From positions 1,116,001 through 1,180,000 of the forward strand of contig NC_022584.1 of the NCBI RefSeq assembly GCF_000479335.1: a stretch of 64,000 nucleotides of DNA. The letters run 5' to 3'. Below are positions 62,331-64,000 of the stretch, in pieces. The position numbers and the translations under genes were made by a program. Within the stretch, counting starts at the first letter, position 1. The number at the start of each line of letters is the position of its first letter. The notes under the pieces were generated by a model, which was not told the DNA's origin, ran no database searches, and worked only from the letters and a program-made list of their open reading frames with translations. This DNA is from Streptococcus ilei. GTDB taxonomy: Bacteria > Bacillota > Bacilli > Lactobacillales > Streptococcaceae.

Positions 62331-62349
62331 CAATAAGTTTAAATAAGTT

Positions 62350-62452
62350 TTAACGTTTACTAAATTGTGATGCTTTACGAGCTTTTTTCAAGCCTGGTTT
62401 GGAAAGTATGGGTTTCAGATGGACTAAAAATAGCGTAATATCAGGGCTTTTC
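62350..62452 (-). repeat. Attachment-site-like rpsI 3' end, copy B
   Basis: 62400-62350 on the minus strand again encodes KPGLKKARKASQFSKR-stop but with different codons (for example GGC TTG AAA for GGT CTT AAG, TTT AGT for TTC TCA). The 52 bases before it match copy A with six differences. It is followed by a different terminator. Confidence 0.75.
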
Positions 62453-62565
62453 AGAACGATATCTACTAATTGATTTCATAAAATTTGAATCAATATTTTT
62501 TAAACGGGGAAATAGTTTAGGTCTCTAAGCATTAAAATAATACACCTAACTTTGGTCACCGTTTT

Positions 62566-62919
62566 TTAGTTATTCACTCTTTTTTCGGATAGTGTTTTTA
62601 AAGTTATGATGTAAAATGCCGCAATTAAAACACTATACATCATAATCAGAGGATAGACAATTAAGGATAGAATCAATCCCACTCCTTTAATTATTAGGTC
62701 AGGTATCAATAACTTCCTATATTGTGCGGTAGCTTCAAGTAATTCTTTCTGATCTATATTGGGTTTATCAATTACTTTATGTAAAAAACAGTTTGCTACC
62801 GTTGAAACAATAACGATCAGTCCATAAAAGAGCTGTGCCGTATGATTCATGAAATGACTACTAACTATTCCAGTAGCATAGGGCATAAATGAAACAAAAA
62901 ATAAAAGATACAAATTCTT
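62566..62919 (-). pseudogene. TMEM175/DUF1211-type channel, C-terminal remnant
   Basis: Open from just after a TGA (62922-62920) to 62566, giving KNLYLLFFVSFMPYATGIVS, three or four helices and a KTLSEKRVNN end. The segment fits the third to last helices of TMEM175-like proteins. The first two helices are missing and the sequence in front is a helix-turn-helix gene in the same frame, so this is a deletion product. It is not the other half of the remnant at 61428-61996, which lies on the wrong side. Confidence 0.65.
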
Positions 62920-63054
62920 TCAAATTTCTCCCTTTTCAATTTGCCTAACTTGACCTGCATTACCTAGGTCGCTTTGCTTTAAATTATACTTTTTTCTTAA
63001 ACATTTAATACGAGTAGGTATTTCTTGTGAGTAATTTTCATCAAAAAATTTCAT
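62920..63054 (-). CDS. Truncated XRE-type helix-turn-helix protein
   Basis: 44 residues from ATG at 63054 behind AGGGAGATT: MKFFDENYSQEIPTRIKCLR, then a helix-turn-helix (LKQSDLG...QVRQIEKGEI) and a TGA. A full XRE regulator would be longer; here the frame runs into the TMEM175 remnant after the stop. Such regulators are typical of integrative elements. It may be a nonfunctional stub. Confidence 0.55.
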   Translation of the reverse strand: MKFFDENYSQEIPTRIKCLRKKYNLKQSDLGNAGQVRQIEKGEI

Positions 63055-63097
63055 ATATAATCTCCCTATAATCATGGAAAAGTAGTAAAAATAGTTG

Positions 63098-63436
63098 TTA
63101 TCCTAGTTGATTAAAAAAATCTCTGATTTCCTCATCTTTTATAAAATAATATATAATTTTCCCCTCTCTTCTAGTGTCCAAGATGTTTTGATTGGCTAGT
63201 TTACGAAGATGGTGGGAGGCAGATGCCATACTGAGATTTAATAAACAGGCTATATCGCAGACACAGAGTTCTTCGACGGCAAGGAGATAAAAGATGATAT
63301 TTATCTGTTTATTATCGGTAAATTTTGATAAAATGCGAAGTGATTTTTGGACTTTTTCCTTTTCAAGGTAGTTCGTTGCGGTTGTAACATTTTGTTGATT
63401 TATAACATCCACTTGACAGATACTATCTTTTTTCAT
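63098..63436 (-). CDS. cadC: Cadmium-responsive ArsR/SmtB-type regulator
   Basis: 112 residues. Winged helix with metal motif ELCVCDIACLLNLS (the CxC of the alpha-3 site) and SHHLRKLANQNIL recognition helix; an N-terminal Cys in ICQVDV may be a further ligand. Represses the cad genes until Cd, Zn or Pb binds. ATG at 63436 follows AGGAG; upstream codons belong to the cadD end. Also called CadX in streptococci. It follows cadD by 11 bases and is likely co-transcribed. Confidence 0.88.
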   Translation of the reverse strand: MKKDSICQVDVINQQNVTTATNYLEKEKVQKSLRILSKFTDNKQINIIFYLLAVEELCVCDIACLLNLSMASASHHLRKLANQNILDTRREGKIIYYFIKDEEIRDFFNQLG

Positions 63437-63447
63437 AATTTTTTCTC

Positions 63448-64000
63448 CTAGCCTAACACAGCCCATAGCATGTCAAAGCTGTTGTTTTCAATCAGGATAT
63501 ACATCCCCAATCCTAAATAGACAACGGCAATAAACCATCTGCTATATTTTTCCAAAGTTTCTCCAACAGAAGGGACTTGTGCTAATTTTTGGGCAGAAAA
63601 AACCAAGAGATAAATCATGACTAGAAAAGTAAGTAAAGTCACTATCAAATTCGCTAAATTTAAGGTGGTAAAATATGGGACAAAGACACCAATATTGTCA
63701 GCGCCACAACTTGCAAAAGTAATCATAGCGACTAGAAAAATCAGGTTTTTATTGTCTTTTCGCAAACCATCTTTTGCAATAGCTTCTCCATCAGAATCTC
63801 CTAAAAGCAAAACTTTGAGGCCTAGGAAAATTGGAATCAAACCGAGTAAACCTAAAATCTCTTTACTAGGAATATAATTTAAGACAAATGCAAAAAGCAA
63901 ACTTAGGAATATTAGACTAACAGAGCCTAGAAATTGTCCTAAATAGATGTTAATGATGTCCTTTCTGCTTTTTCTTTTGGCAAAAAATAACATTAGGATA
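63448..64000 (-). CDS. cadD: Cadmium resistance transporter CadD, 3' part
   Basis: About 183 C-terminal residues; the frame is open past the right edge, and the start (some 20 residues further) is outside. Five helices, FASCGADNIGVFVPYF with the conserved Cys and Asp, and FLGLKVLLLGDSDGEA are typical of the CadD family of small cadmium exporters. CadD-CadC pairs are common cargo of streptococcal integrative elements, which agrees with the attachment-like sites to the left. Confidence 0.9.
   Translation of the reverse strand, partial: ILMLFFAKRKSRKDIINIYLGQFLGSVSLIFLSLLFAFVLNYIPSKEILGLLGLIPIFLGLKVLLLGDSDGEAIAKDGLRKDNKNLIFLVAMITFASCGADNIGVFVPYFTTLNLANLIVTLLTFLVMIYLLVFSAQKLAQVPSVGETLEKYSRWFIAVVYLGLGMYILIENNSFDMLWAVLG

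Overview
The window is a low-to-mid GC Firmicute chromosome and almost certainly a viridans-group Streptococcus. Evidence: pyruvate oxidase SpxB, a phosphoketolase, class A dihydroorotate dehydrogenase, an hrcA-grpE-dnaK-dnaJ locus with two CIRCE operators, GrpE and DnaK of pneumococcal length, a PabB-PabC fusion and an MsrA-MsrB fusion. A histidine-utilisation cluster points towards the sanguinis/gordonii/parasanguinis side of the genus; I cannot name the species from sequence alone.

Layout. 1-2164: 5' part of a phosphoketolase gene and a two-helix membrane protein. 2268-13884: a hut cluster, with hutI divergent from hutU-ftcD-fchA-fhs-hutD-permease-hutH-hutG. It encodes histidine to urocanate to imidazolonepropionate to formiminoglutamate, then two exits: transfer of the formimino group to tetrahydrofolate with Fhs able to make ATP, and a HutG hydrolase. 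14009-16945: a 978-residue SARP/AfsR-like regulator (winged helix, BTAD, ATPase, TPR), convergent with hutG. Both divergent hut promoters carry TTGAC direct repeats 11 bp apart, placed 8 bp before the -10, which is the layout SARP activators recognise. I propose this regulator controls the cluster.

17077-25770: metE-metF with a MET-box-like operator, a dextran glucosidase gene broken by two amber codons, an acyltransferase gene frameshifted in an 8-base homopolymer, a pabBC fusion with an apparently leaderless start, and an alpha/beta hydrolase. 25935-35824: an ABC exporter facing a two-component system, a small membrane protein, a GH1 phospho-glucosidase, a VOC protein, spxB with a cre site, an SGNH hydrolase and a HAD phosphatase.

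36074-39384: an AraC regulator whose terminator loop has been entered by an IS150-type element with a CTT target duplication. Both ends are wrapped in tandem duplications (457 and 466 bp) that may be an assembly artefact. 39453-47014: a membrane MutS-like ATPase, CapA, MsrAB, an immunity-like protein with a 28-codon small ORF, PyrDA and GdhA. 47070-53265: a streptococcal intergenic repeat and the heat-shock operon, with a DJ-1/PfpI gene between dnaK and dnaJ. 53302-58854: a carboxypeptidase, tandem phosphatases, an ACT/PFL pair, a rhomboid and a CPBP protease.

59313-64000: csbD, then what looks like the distal end of one or more integrative elements. Two copies of the last 16 codons of rpsI, differing only synonymously, sit 2.67 kb apart with no rpsI gene in the window. 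They bracket DUF389, a K+ channel and a TMEM175 remnant; cadCD cargo lies beyond the second copy. I found no tRNA, rRNA or CRISPR array.
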